The position numbers and the translations under genes were made by a program. From Aegilops tauschii subsp. strangulata (taxonomy: Eukaryota; Streptophyta; Magnoliopsida; Poales; Poaceae): a stretch of DNA of 64,000 bases. Every line of letters begins with the position of its first letter. Positions within the stretch are counted from its first letter, which is position 1. The stretch is from the NCBI RefSeq assembly GCF_002575655.3, contig NC_053039.3:236446622-236510621 (forward strand), in the 5' to 3' direction. Positions 53,973 to 64,000 of this stretch are shown here, piece by piece. Under the pieces are notes generated by a model. That model saw nothing but the letters and a program-made list of their open reading frames with translations, did not search any database and was not told where the DNA came from.

Positions 53973-55455
53973 CAAAGCTAACATGCGAAGTAAATAAACA
54001 CATAGTCTACATACACAATTTATCTTAGGCACTCCAATAGTACGCCCACTACACATTCACGCATTTCACATCTTTCTACATCTGCGGGAACCTACAAAAG
54101 GGTTAACGTAAATTGCCTCTCTCTCTCCTCCCTGATTTTCATGGTGGTGGGCCCCTCCCTCCCCCCAATGTACAATCAACAGCTCACATGTTTCATATTA
54201 CGTTAATTACATAACTGGGATTACGTAGGTGTAACATTACTCATCCTAAAAAACCCAACTAAGCCAACCTCCCAGCATACCGCGCGGGAAAAGACCCGGC
54301 CGTGCCGTTTTAGTCGGGATTACCGGATTATTAGTAGTAGTATCGATGGATCGCACGAAGCACAAAGTTTTTTTCTTTAGGGGGCGAAGCACCTAGTTTA
54401 AAAGGAAAAAAGGCGGTACACTCATAGCACCCCTATCGCGGTCGCATTGCACCCCACACACGTTCGGTCCTGCACACAGCTCACGCAAACGGAACGCGCT
54501 TTGGCTTGCCTCTTCACTGACACGTGGGACTGCACTTGGAGAAATAGACCATGCGCCAAACTCCCCCCGCCCCCCGCGCGAAAATCACCCCCCCCAAATT
54601 TCCACCAAATCCCAAATTCAACTGCCCTTCGGCCAACTAGCCAATAATATTCCCCAAACCCCCTCCCCCCGTTCCCCTCCACTCCATTCGCTCCGCCAAA
54701 GCCGCCCTCCTCGCCACGCCGATACGTCGGCGCCGCGGTTCGTTGAGGGGACGCACGGCGATCCTCTCGCTCCCACAGTACGCTCTCATAGACTGCCATC
54801 CTCTAGCCGCACCACCACCGCTGGCGACGTTCTTGTGGAGGCGCACGGTGGTCAGCGCCGCCACCGCTGACGACGTTCGTGTGGAGACGCACGGCGGTCA
54901 GCTTCTCCCACGGTATGCGCATTCTAGACAGAGGCCCCGTGCATGTCGGTGTAGCGCTGTATGTTAGCTGATAGACGCTGTTAATCTCACTGTTTGCCGA
55001 AGTAGTTTATAGTCAATATGCTCTGCTTAAGAAGCTTCCTTGCCCTGTTCTGCACTCAATCTGCTTAGCTAAGATGGCATTCCAAGCCCGATTAGTTGCT
55101 AAAATATCCTGCCATATATTTATTGTGACGTAGATTGCCATGGTCTAGTAGCCAATCTATTAGGTGAAATAGATGTACACCGTTTTATACTCGATCTTTG
55201 TTGCTGCGATGGCCTTCGATAGTTTGATGGATTTGTGCTCGGACTAATTGACTGCTGAAACAGCCTGCCATAATTTAGCACTCAAATCTGTTTGCTGAAT
55301 TAGCTTTACATATATCATGTTACTTAGATCTGCTCGTCCAAATATCTTGCCATAGCTTTAGACATCGACCTAGGTATTTTTTTTGGACTTCATAAAAAAG
55401 CATATATGTTTTTCCTGTAATATCTAATAGAAGAACTAATTTGTATGTCTAACAG
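53973..55455. other. Promoter-like and leader region of the TNP2 gene
   Basis: The module ACCGCGCGGGAAAA ... TATCGATGGATCG (54278-54362) and the GC-rich text with CACTGACACGTGGGAC (54400-54595) repeat sequences near 30.7, 31.2, 32.4 and 51.0 kb. From 54960 the DNA is AT-rich and intron-like. It ends in GTCTAACAG directly before the TNP2 ATG, as expected for a 5'UTR intron. Confidence 0.45.
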
Positions 55456-58400
55456 ATGGACAGGACTTGGATAACTTCTGCTCGAAGATTCTCCGCTGCA
55501 CATGTCGACGGGGTTGAAAACTTCATGAACTTTATCAGAGCTGAGTACGGTGGTCCGAAATCAGATGTGCTCTGCCCTTGTAGCAGTTGTATGAATTCAG
55601 TTACAAGATCCCAGTCAACTTTGCAAAATCATCTACACTTGTATGGGTTGTCGGTCACATATACTAGGTGGGTTCATCATGGTGAAGCTGTGAACGTCAA
55701 TGTTACTGACTGCGTGGAAGCAGCAGATCACCATCTTGATCTGCCTGATGCTCAGGTGGAAGAGGAGGAGGAGGAGGTGGTGGCGGAGCCAGTGAGTTTA
55801 ACCAACATTGAAACAATGCTACGAAATGCTCGTGCATTTCGTCAACTTTCACCTGCAGAATAAAAACGGTGGGCCCGCATGTTGGACCAATGCAACGTGG
55901 CTATCACCCCAGGAAATAAGCTGTCAGTATTCTCAGCTATGGTCACCTTTCTTCAGGTGAAGACATCTGAGCGGATGACCAACAAATCATTCGATGCAAT
56001 GTTGGCTGCTTTCTGCAAATCTTTCCGAGATGCGTCTGAGCTGCCACACACCTACAGTAAAATGAAGAATTTCCTTCGTGCAGTTGGAATTGGATATGAT
56101 ATGATCCATGTTTGTAAGAATAATTGTGTTCTGTTTCGGAAGGATTATGCCAACTTAAGTGAATGCCCGAAATGCAAATCATCAAGATGGAAAGATGGCG
56201 ATGCTGTGAAGAGGATTCCTCATAATGTTCTGAGACATTTTCCAATTACACAAAGATTGCAGAGGTTGTTTCATGATGCTGAAACAAGAGAGGATGTACT
56301 GTGGCATTCTATGAACTAGGAGTACAGAGATCAGAATCTAATGAGCCATCCATCTCATGGTAGTGAGTGGCAAAGCTTCAATCAGAAACACAAAAAGTTT
56401 GCTGCTGACCCGAGAAACATTAGACTTGGCTTAGCTTCAGATGGATTTAACCCATTTGGGCACCAGAGCGCCACATATAGCATGTGGCCAGTGCTTGTTA
56501 TCCCTTACAACATGCCTCCAAATGTCTGCACCAAAGAATCAAACTACATGATGGCCTTGCTCATCCCAGGTCCAAAAAGTCCTGGAAAGGATTTTGATTT
56601 ATTCATGGAGCCTCTATGGAGGAACTTCAACAGCTATGGAGGGGTGTTCTCACTCGAGACCTATATAGCAGCCCACTAGCTGATTTCTTTCTGCGTGCTG
56701 TTATAATTTGGTGCATCCATGATTATCCGGCTTTGGGCACTATGTCAGGGCGAACGACACATGGTTACAATGCATGTGTTCGCTGTGATAGGAATCCGCT
56801 GTCATACGCAATACTTAGCAAGATCTGTTACATTGGACACCGCCGTTTCCTTGCCAAGGACAAGCCGCGTCCTACAAAATACCGAAGACATGTGTTCAAT
56901 GCAAAGCATGAAAACCGTGATGCGCCAAAGAGGCTCACCGCTGATGAGTTGCAAGTGGAATTAGAGAAGGTCAGGCATATTACACCAGGAAACCATCCTG
57001 GTAATGGTAGCAGGAAAAGGAAGCATGCCAGCGTAGAAGAGAGATTATTGTTTACCTGCAGGTCCACTTTGTGGGACTTGGAGTATTGGAAAGATTTGGA
57101 TCTGCGGCATAATCTTGATGTGATGCACATCGAGAAAAATATATGTGACAGCATTATCGGCACACTTCTTAATATTGAAGGCAAGGCGAAAGATACCTTA
57201 AAATCTAGGATTGATTTGACACACCTGGGTATCAGAAGGGATTTGCAGGTGCAAAATTAAGGTAAACCACGGGATATGGCACCAGTTGTGTACGTCTTGG
57301 ACAAGGTAAAAAGAAAAGAATTCTGCGAGCTCCTATCACGTGTGAGATTCCCACATGGATTTGCTTCCAACCCTGAAAGGAGAGTCAGTGCAGATGGAAA
57401 CAAGGTACAAGGGTTGAAAACTCATGACTACCACGTCCTACTTCAAAGGGTTTTACCTATTATCCTTAGAGGATTGGGCCGCCCTAACTTATACAGAGCA
57501 GTTGCAGAGTTGGGACAATTCTTCAGGGAACTCTGCAGTAGAAATATCAGAATAGATGCTTTGGAGCGTCTTAGAGACAAGATAACAACTATCCTATGCA
57601 ACCTTGAGAAGATATATCCTCCAGCCTTCTTTGATGTGATGGTGCATTTGACTGTTCATCTACCTGATGAGGCACTACTTAGAGGTCCAGTATAGTATGG
57701 TTGGATGTACCCTATTGAAAGGCGGCTAGGCACTTTCAAGGGCTATGTTAGGAACAGAGCTAGACCTGAGGGTTCCATTGCAGAGGCCTACATTGCTACA
57801 GAAGCGTTGACATTCTGCTCAAAATACATTGAAATAGCTGATCAGCTTAGCAAAGAGGTGGGTGAAGACAATCCCGGGCTCAATGTTTTTGATTATTCTG
57901 TTCGAGTTACAGGGAAGAGTCAACAAGAGGAAAAACCTAAAGATTTGGACAAAATGGTTTGGTATGTGTTGAATAACTATCCTGAGATACTACCTTATAT
58001 CACGTAAGTGCTAAGTACTACAACTTATACATCGTAATCTACTATACTTGCAGCACATTCTTATATATTTAGATGTTTGACGCGATCACTATGTTGTGTA
58101 GCATCTACAAAAAGGAGTTACTGCCGCAAAATCCAAGAAACATTGACAAACTGGTTATGGCAGGATTTGCGAAATGGTTCAAGAGCCATGTAAGCTTTTG
58201 AATTGCACTGTCAGTTTTTTTAATATATTGAGTACATAAGATGATCAGCTTGTCTATTTTCTAAACATAGGTTAAGAAGATGCGGGAGGATGGGCAGGCA
58301 GTTGATGATGCCCTTTACGCACTAGCAATGGGTCCTGATACTCACGTAAGACATTATGAATCTTGCGTTGTTGGAGATGTGCGCTACAACACCCTTGCAC

Positions 58401-58975
58401 GCGACGAAGGCAGGAAGGCACAAAACAGTGCCATCATGAGCACAGATATGTACAACATAGTGACAATTGAAATGTATGCTAACATAACAGACATTGTTCA
58501 GTTGTAGTATATCTCCAGTTTCGAGGATCATCGGTGTGTGGTTCTGTTGTGCTGTCGTTGGTATAACCTGTTTTCCAGGATCGCAAAACCCAGAGCTGAT
58601 GATTATTTCAAATCCATCAATGTCAAGGTGGCGTACCAGACAAATGAGCCTTTTATTTTGGCAAATCAAGCAACACAGATATTTTTCTTGGAAGACACAT
58701 TTGCACGTTGCGATAACTGGAGAGTATTGCAAAGGTTTGAGCAGAGGAATTCGTTTAATGAAGTTGCACAACAAAATGATGCTTACACCGCTCCTGATGT
58801 ACAAGATTCCACAGATGTTCCTAATATATTTGAGAACCATCACGTCAATGACGCTGGCAAAAAGATTGACTGTCGTGCTGTGGACATATAAGAGTTGATC
58901 AAGAAGAAGCCAACGTTCAAGGACATTGAGGATGAAGAAGAAGATGATACTCTGGGGAATTACGATTCAGACTGA
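55456..58975 (+). pseudogene. TNP2-type CACTA transposase, degenerate
   Basis: In order: a Transpos_assoc-like domain (MDRTWITSARRFSAAHVDGV, CPCSSCMN, HLHLYG), the Transposase_21/TNP2 region (VCKNNCVLFRKDY, ECPKCKSSRWK, PRNIRLGLASDGFNPFG, FLRAVIIWCIHDYPA, LDVMHIEKNICDSIIGTLLN), a DUF4218-like block (KTHDYHVLLQRVLP, PPAFFDVMVHLTVHLPDEA, GWMYPIERRLGTFKGYVRN) and, after two GT-AG introns (from about 58007 and 58192), a DUF4216-like end with an acidic tail. Breaks are TAA 55861-55863, TAG 56317-56319, a one-base frame loss near 56615, TAA 57258-57260, TAG 57693-57695 and TAA 58889-58891, with more decay near 58500. No CACTA terminus was found around it. Confidence 0.8.
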
Positions 58976-59483
58976 TACACATGGCGAAGATGTTGATGCT
59001 GCTGCTGCGGATGATGATTAGATTGCTTTTGTCATATTTGCCTGTCAGAAGACGTTTTTTTATCTACTATGTGAAATTGTGTTTGCTATGACAATTGAAA
59101 CCTGATGAACGTGTTGTTTAGTTTTTTGCTGTGAGAACATCACTTGTTATGTATGTTGATTTGGGTTTGGTGATTGTATGACAAGTAAAACATGATGACA
59201 TTGTTGTTTAGTTGTACTCATATTTGGCTGTGAAACTTGAATTTGATGACATAGTTTGCTGTTGGACAGTAATTTGCTCGACGTCTTCGAATGGGAACAA
59301 AGCTAACTCGACAGGACCTCTGCTAATTTATTTATTTATTACCAAAAGGGCCTCCGCTATTTATTTATTTATGAGAAAAAGAGGATACCCCCCGATTTCC
59401 GTTAGTAGAAATCATTAGATGTTCACAACACTACGCCCAGCCTGCTACACATGTTTCATTCATTACTAGTTTCAGCAAAGTGC
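58976..59483. other. 3' region of the TNP2 relic, no gene
   Basis: AT-rich DNA with two similar phrases of the type GACAATTGAAACCTGATGAA and GACAAGTAAAACATGATGAC, near 59090 and 59180. A short duplication of GGACCTCTGCTAATTTATTT and GGGCCTCCGCTATTTATTTA lies near 59313-59365. Confidence 0.4.
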
Positions 59484-60243
59484 TCATGTCATAGCCACTG
59501 AATACATCACGAGTGCTACATACACTGCAAATAAAGAGACAGTCATCCTATAGAGCACATCGATTTTGCCCATTATCTTCACAAGCTCTTTCATCTCCTC
59601 ATTGCTGTCAAGGCCGTTCAGCAGCTGTTGCTTGGCCATGATCAGAGGAACTGCATCTTTAACCTTCTGCTCTGCATCTTCCTCTTCTGTCGTTCCTTTA
59701 ATTACTTGTCCAACACCCCAACCTGCTGGTATTGGGATTCCTCGGCTAACCAAATAATCAGCGTAGTTGCATTCCCCTACATCAGCAACTTCCCAGAAAT
59801 ACAAATCACATGAATCTTCCCTTTTCTGCATGAATCAAATTGGAAGACCATCAACCAAACTTTAAAACAAATCAGCAACTGAAAGCAACAGAACAACACT
59901 TAAACATATTATTACTCCATGATTCGGGCATTTGTAGAAGACTCGGCCAGGGTTGAGGATTGTGGTTGAGACGCGATGGATGACTGTGTGATTTGCAGCA
60001 GTGGCACCACACCAACGGCAGTGGGTTGCGATGAGCAACCGGCTGCAGTGCGTGTGCCGGCGGGGGTGTGATGAGACCCATAGGCGATGGTACGGGTGGC
60101 GACTTGGCGCATATCTGGTTGTTGCCTACTGAAGAGCAGGTGGACGAGTAGCCAGCGGACATGGTTGCTGCGGCCAGAGCTTCTGATGCTAGGCAGACTA
60201 AGTAGAGAAGAGGAGAAGCGAACGTTGGGTATGTCAGTTTCAT
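59484..60243 (-). pseudogene. zf-GRF domain protein with C-terminal membrane segment, frameshifted
   Basis: Exon 1 (to 59916) encodes PLVWCHCCKSH and, in another frame, VSTTILNPGRVFYKCPNHG, so one frame change near 59975-59985 splits the domain. The donor GGA|GTAATA and acceptor ATGCAG| give exon 2 (59825-59484), which continues KREDSCDLYFWEV in phase 0. C-x2-C, N-P-G-R-x-F-Y-x-C and C-x3-F-W are the GRF zinc-finger pattern, a nucleic-acid-binding fold. Exon 2 ends with a helical segment and a hydrophobic stretch (MTVSLFAVYVALVMYSVAMT). The exact start is unclear; small genes of this plan are common in Triticeae. Confidence 0.6.
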
Positions 60244-60440
60244 TACTTGTAGAGTAGCATAGCACCATATATAGTCATAGTCTAGGTTTGGATTCGAACC
60301 AGCTACAGGAGCACGTCTCTCTTTTTTCTAAAACTCAGCAATGTCTCTTTACTGGTACACTAGCTTGTTCTCTACGCCTTCTCAAGTCTTTGATTTTCTT
60401 TCTCTTTTTTGCGAGGATGGAAGGAAGACAAAACTGAGAG
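60244..60440. other. Upstream flank of the zf-GRF gene
   Basis: The minus-strand text AGTCTAGACTATGACTATAT-like region near 60270 includes an ATATATGGTG stretch that could act as a TATA region. Nothing else is recognised. Confidence 0.3.
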
Positions 60441-60515
60441 TTCCTGGGACTCGAACCCAAGGCCTCTCGGTTGAAAACCAAGGGTGCTAGTCACTTATGT
60501 GGTGAACGTTCCCTG
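60441..60515 (-). other. tRNA-like relic (Glu-type anticodon arm and T arm)
   Basis: On the minus strand the arm CTTGG-TTTTCAA-CCGAG would present anticodon UUC. The T arm TTGGG-TTCGAGT-CCCAG follows after a short variable region. The acceptor strands do not pair and no proper D arm can be drawn, so this is a decayed tRNA or tRNA-derived repeat, not a functional gene. Confidence 0.35.
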
Positions 60516-60654
60516 GGAGGAGGACGACAGACTAACGCATTTTCCTCGCAGTTTTAGTTGCGACGCAAGATCGAACAGTCGCAGTTTCGGGAATGTTACC
60601 AGGCGAACGAGCTCAGTTTTTCTTTTCTTCCTATATATAAAAAAGTATGGTACT

Positions 60655-62830
60655 TGATGTCGGCTTAGTCAACAAACGATTGTGCCAACCTTGACCGTTG
60701 GATTGACAGTCAACGTCTGTCGTGTTTCTTTAGTCTCTTCTTCCTCCAGCCACCAAAGCCAGACCAGCGCCGGCGGGACCGCCTGCTCCCGCCTCCCACG
60801 GCTGGCTGTGCTGCCACGTACGCATCATGGCCACATCACACCCTAAAACTCTGCGCATCTTCCCTGGCTCCTGTTCGTTCCCGTCCGAGGCCTCACCATC
60901 GTCCTCCGCCTTGGTTCACTCGTCGCGGCGCCGCCCTCCGGTGTTGTCAACATGGTCAACAACCGAGAGGAATAAGGAGATGAGTGTGCATGGTGAGGAT
61001 GACAGTAGGGACCCAGCAGCGCGCGCAGTAATTTTGTTTTTTTCGGACGGAGAACGGGAGAAGGGTATCAACTGGGTTGTGCAGGAGCTGTGGCCCGTCT
61101 AGCCCAGGCTTTTATTTCATATGTTTAGCACATGACCGGCCCAGTTTGTTTTTTTCCTTTCTGAAAATGGCTAGCCCAGCTATTTTGTTTTTTGCAGAAT
61201 AACCAATGTAGGCCTACTTGCTTTTCTACGCCCTGCTGGGCCGGAAATATTTCAAGATGAGGAGGGATGCATTTTGCCCAGAAATTGGGCTATAAGTAAT
61301 AAGAAATGGGCTATAAGTAATAATAAATGGGCCGTAAAATGAGAAAAATACAGCAATTAGTTCCAAAATACTTTTTTTCTTTCGGATTTTGATATTTTAA
61401 ATTTCATTGTTTTTGTGCGGGTAAAATTTCATTGGATTTGAATTAAGGTATGTTTAGTTTTTAAATTAATTTGAATCTGGCTAGAAATTTCGGGCTGTAT
61501 GCTGTTTGGGACAGATTTGGAGGCTGACTTGTGGGTCTACTTGGTTGACGTGTACAAAAGGCTTTGTCAACTTAGTCCACAAACGATTCTAGCAGCAGTG
61601 ACCATTGGATGTTAATCCAACGGCCGTGCTGCTTCTTCAATATCTGAGTTCTTGCTCCAGCCGCCCAAACCAGCGCTGGTGGTACTGCCTGCTCCCGCCT
61701 CCCGTGGCCGGCTGTGCTGCCGCACAGGCCGCACCGCCCCACCCTACTCCATTGCTGGCCAGGCCATTCCTCTACTCACCCACACCTCCTGTTATTTTCC
61801 AGCGACAGCAGCCAGACCAGTAAACCCTCGTACTCCCCACCGCGTGGGCAACCACTGCCGAGTCTTCCCCAGCTCCGTGTCGTTCCCTTCCTAGGCCTCG
61901 CCGTCGTCCACCGCCTTGGTGCTCTCGGTGCGGCGTGGTCAACGTGGTCAACGGACGACATCCATCGGACGTGGACTGTACGTGGAGAGGCTGACAGCTG
62001 GGTCCACGGCCGCGCATAAGGAAATGCCTCCTGATTACGCGCAAAATAATGATTCCTCCACCTGACATCTGGGACCCACCAGAAGGGCCTCTATATTTCA
62101 CGAAAAAATGTTCCCCCCGCTGACTGGTCGGACCCACCAGCTATATCTTCACACGCAAGGAAGTGCCTCCTTATTACGCACAAAAAATGAATACTCCCCC
62201 TGCTAGCTGGGACCAACCATAGTGGGAGGCTGACTTGTGGGACTACTAAGATGACGGGGACGGAGGGCTTTGTCAACTTAGTGCTTCTTCAACCTCTGGT
62301 CTTCTTGCTCCAGCCACCCAAAAAGGCGTCGCCTGTGCTGCTGGCTCCTGCCTCCCGTGTCCGGCTGTGCTGCCATCGCTGGCCATGCCATCCCTCTTAC
62401 TCACCCACACCTCCTGTTATTCTCCGGCGACGTCAGCCTCACACCGCAGCCGAAGCAGTCAACCCACGTACTCCCCTCCGCGTGGGCATCCACTGGCGCG
62501 TCTTCCCCGGCTCCGCGTCCTCCCCTTCCTAGGCCTCGCCGTCGTCCACCGCCCTGGTGCTCTCGGGGCGGCATGGTCAATGTGGTCAACAAACGACCTC
62601 CATCGAAAGAGTACTGTACGTTGAGAGGCTGACAGCTGGGTCCACGGCCGCAGCAAGGAACTGCCTCCTTATTACGTGGAAAATAATGATTCCTCCACCT
62701 TACAGTAGGGACCCACCGGACGGGCCACCGTATTTCACGAAAACAATGTTTCCCCCTGACTGCTGGGACCCACCAGCTACATCTTCGCATGCAAGGAAGT
62801 GCCTGACAGTCGGGACCCACCCGGTCGAAG
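60655..62830 (+). repeat. Three diverged long direct repeats
   Basis: Related blocks start near 60655, 61559 and 62268. Each contains a (TTTGTCAACTTAGT)-type start, CTCCCGCCTCCCGTGGCCGG with GCTGTGCTGCC, the TAGGCCTCGCCGTCGTCCAC segment, GTCAACGTGGTCAAC and the GGGACCCACC tail. The shared CTCCCGCC block is spaced about 906 and then 652 bp. Frames run through all three but carry stops. AT-rich DNA at 61100-61550, with GGGCTATAAGTAATAA repeated, separates the first two. Confidence 0.65.
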
Positions 62831-63206
62831 CGTACGTAGCGTTGTCATTCTGGTCGCGAATGTGTACGTACAGATCGGTTTGTCTGCAGGCTATAGCGAT
62901 GAACCATGGCCGTGTAAGGAAGGGTGCATGTCGTAGTAGAGGCACACACATAGCATGTACACGTACGTACAGCGGCCAGGGTGCAAGAAAGTAAATACGG
63001 CCACGTACGTACATATGGGCGGGGTCTCGAACGCCTACTCGCGCATACGTACGACCAGGGCTCGTGTACATGGCTGGGTCAGAACAGAGAAGCTGTGCCA
63101 TTGTCGTGTTCATGGGGAGGCAACCGGATGGGTCAGAACAGAATGTGTCGTTGTGTTCATCGGGAGCCAACCGGCTTGGACGGAACATGCGATGGAAACG
63201 AGGCCT
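62831..63206. other. ACGTACGT-rich spacer, no gene
   Basis: The stretch has several ACGTACGTAC runs (62870-63020) and GGTCAGAACAGA twice near 63076 and 63131. Long open frames here come from low stop density in GC-rich repeats. Confidence 0.45.
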
Positions 63207-63480
63207 GGCGTACCGCAGAACGGAGGAAACAACCTTGTGTTCGACCGGCCACGGTGGAAACGGGATCCTGTTCATCGGGAGGGGTCTGGCGTACCGCAAA
63301 ACGGAGGAAACTGACCTCCTACGGTGGAAACGGGGTCCTATTAATCGGGAGGGGTGTGTGGCGTACCGCAAAATGGAGGAAATGGACTTGTGTTGGAGCG
63401 CTACGGTCGAAACGGGGGTCCTGTTCATCGGGAGGGGTGTGGCGTACCGCAAAACAGGACTCCACGGGATACTGTTCATC
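63207..63480 (+). repeat. Tandem repeat, 72/81-bp unit, four copies
   Basis: GGCGTACCGCAAAACGGAGG starts at 63207, 63288, 63360 and 63441, spaced 81, 72 and 81 bp. Between the starts are GGTGGAAACGGG and TCATCGGGAGGGGT. Units that are multiples of three keep long spurious frames open. Confidence 0.85.
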
Positions 63481-63895
63481 TCCACCGTCGACCTCCTCCA
63501 GCCTCCACGGGCTACTGTTCATCCACCGTCGACCTCCTCCAGCCTCCACCTGCGACTGTTCATCCACGGGCTCTTGTTCATCCAGCCTCCACCGCGCGCT
63601 CCTCCACCGGCTACTGTTCAACCAGCCCTCTCCACGGGGTCCTGTTCAACCACCCCTCCACGGGCTACTGTTCATCCAGCCGTCCACTAGCTACTGTTCA
63701 TCCAGCCCTCCACGGGGGTCGTCCTGTTCATCTAGCCCTGCACAGGATCCTGTTCATCCAGCCCTCCACGGGGTCCTGTTCATCCACCGGCTCGATCGAT
63801 CGAGGTACTGTTCATCCAGCGGCAACGGCCTCTACTACCACAGGTTCCTATTCATCCAACCCCCACTGGGAACTGTTCATCCAAACCCCCCAATA
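63441..63895 (+). repeat. ACTGTTCATCCA minisatellite
   Basis: About 16 irregular copies of a 20-30-bp unit with consensus CTCCACGGG-(n)TACTGTTCATCCAGC run to 63895. The ACTGTTCATC core is the best conserved part, and CTGTTCATC follows GTC in several copies. It is directly joined to the preceding 81-bp array, which already contains CTGTTCATCGGG. Confidence 0.8.
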
Positions 63896-64000
63896 ACACT
63901 CACTATTAATCCAGAGGCAGCATCGATCGGCTTCAGTTAGCAGCAGTAGCGAAGGAATCACTCGGGTTCAGTTAACAACAAGGGATCGATCGATCGCTCA
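63896..64000. other. End of window, no gene
   Basis: Short unique-looking DNA that includes GATCGATCGATCG near the end. Two copies of a TTCAGTTA-type phrase are present at about 63932 and 63968. Confidence 0.4.

Noticed and set aside
60441..60515. A functional tRNA-Glu gene
   Set aside because: The anticodon and T arms fit, but the acceptor strands do not pair and no D arm is present.
62700..63940. Long open frames on both strands (up to about 319 codons)
   Set aside because: They run through the 72/81-bp array and the minisatellite. Unit lengths that are multiples of three and GC-rich text keep frames open. No domain or codon pattern supports coding.

Overview
The window looks like nuclear DNA of a Triticeae grass (wheat, Aegilops or a close relative). 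The basis is a dense, nested set of grass transposons: Gypsy elements of the 'TGATACGTCTCC' type, a Tat-lineage Gypsy element with an antisense gene, CACTA elements with GGCCC-rich subterminal repeats, Stowaway MITEs and small Helitrons. Only short, mostly broken host-type genes lie between them. There are no rRNA genes, CRISPR arrays or operons. Family names come from recognition of sequence style, not from a database search.

Layout. 1-5.8 kb: an LTR cut by the window edge and rearranged pieces of two Gypsy-type internal regions. 5.8-11.3 kb: a clean solo LTR (TSD GTTAC) carrying many small dyads, a 137-codon unknown gene with a TATA box, and a two-exon gene resembling the XS zinc finger. 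11.8-20.6 kb: a CACTA element with its left terminus, subterminal repeats and a many-exon Ptta/En/Spm-type gene on the minus strand, whose upstream exons and introns were amplified in tandem. 20.6-27.8 kb: a complete non-autonomous LTR retrotransposon with an unrecognised ORF. 27.8-32.8 kb: Helitron pieces, a minisatellite and promoter-like repeats.

32.8-50.8 kb is a three-layer nest. A minus-strand repeat-protein gene is split by a 4,248-bp TGTAAC...GTTACA unit (TSD GGCCT). That unit is split by a 13,036-bp Tat-lineage Gypsy element (TSD TTGAC, LTRs with 5 differences in 518 bp). The Tat element has gag-pro, pol with a degenerate and an intact RNase H domain, a tRNA-Lys primer site, and on the opposite strand an eight-exon accessory gene with its own TATA box and 5'UTR intron. 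The 4.2-kb unit itself seems to hold a three-exon reading frame whose splice phases agree.

50.8-64 kb: MITEs, a glycosyltransferase relic, a Helitron copy, a degenerate TNP2-type CACTA transposase gene, a broken zf-GRF gene, and tandem repeats ending in an 'ACTGTTCATCCA' minisatellite.

Most coding sequences are damaged. Many premature stops are one C-to-T change away from CAG, CAA or CGA, as expected from deamination of methylated cytosine, but the ancestral codons were not checked.
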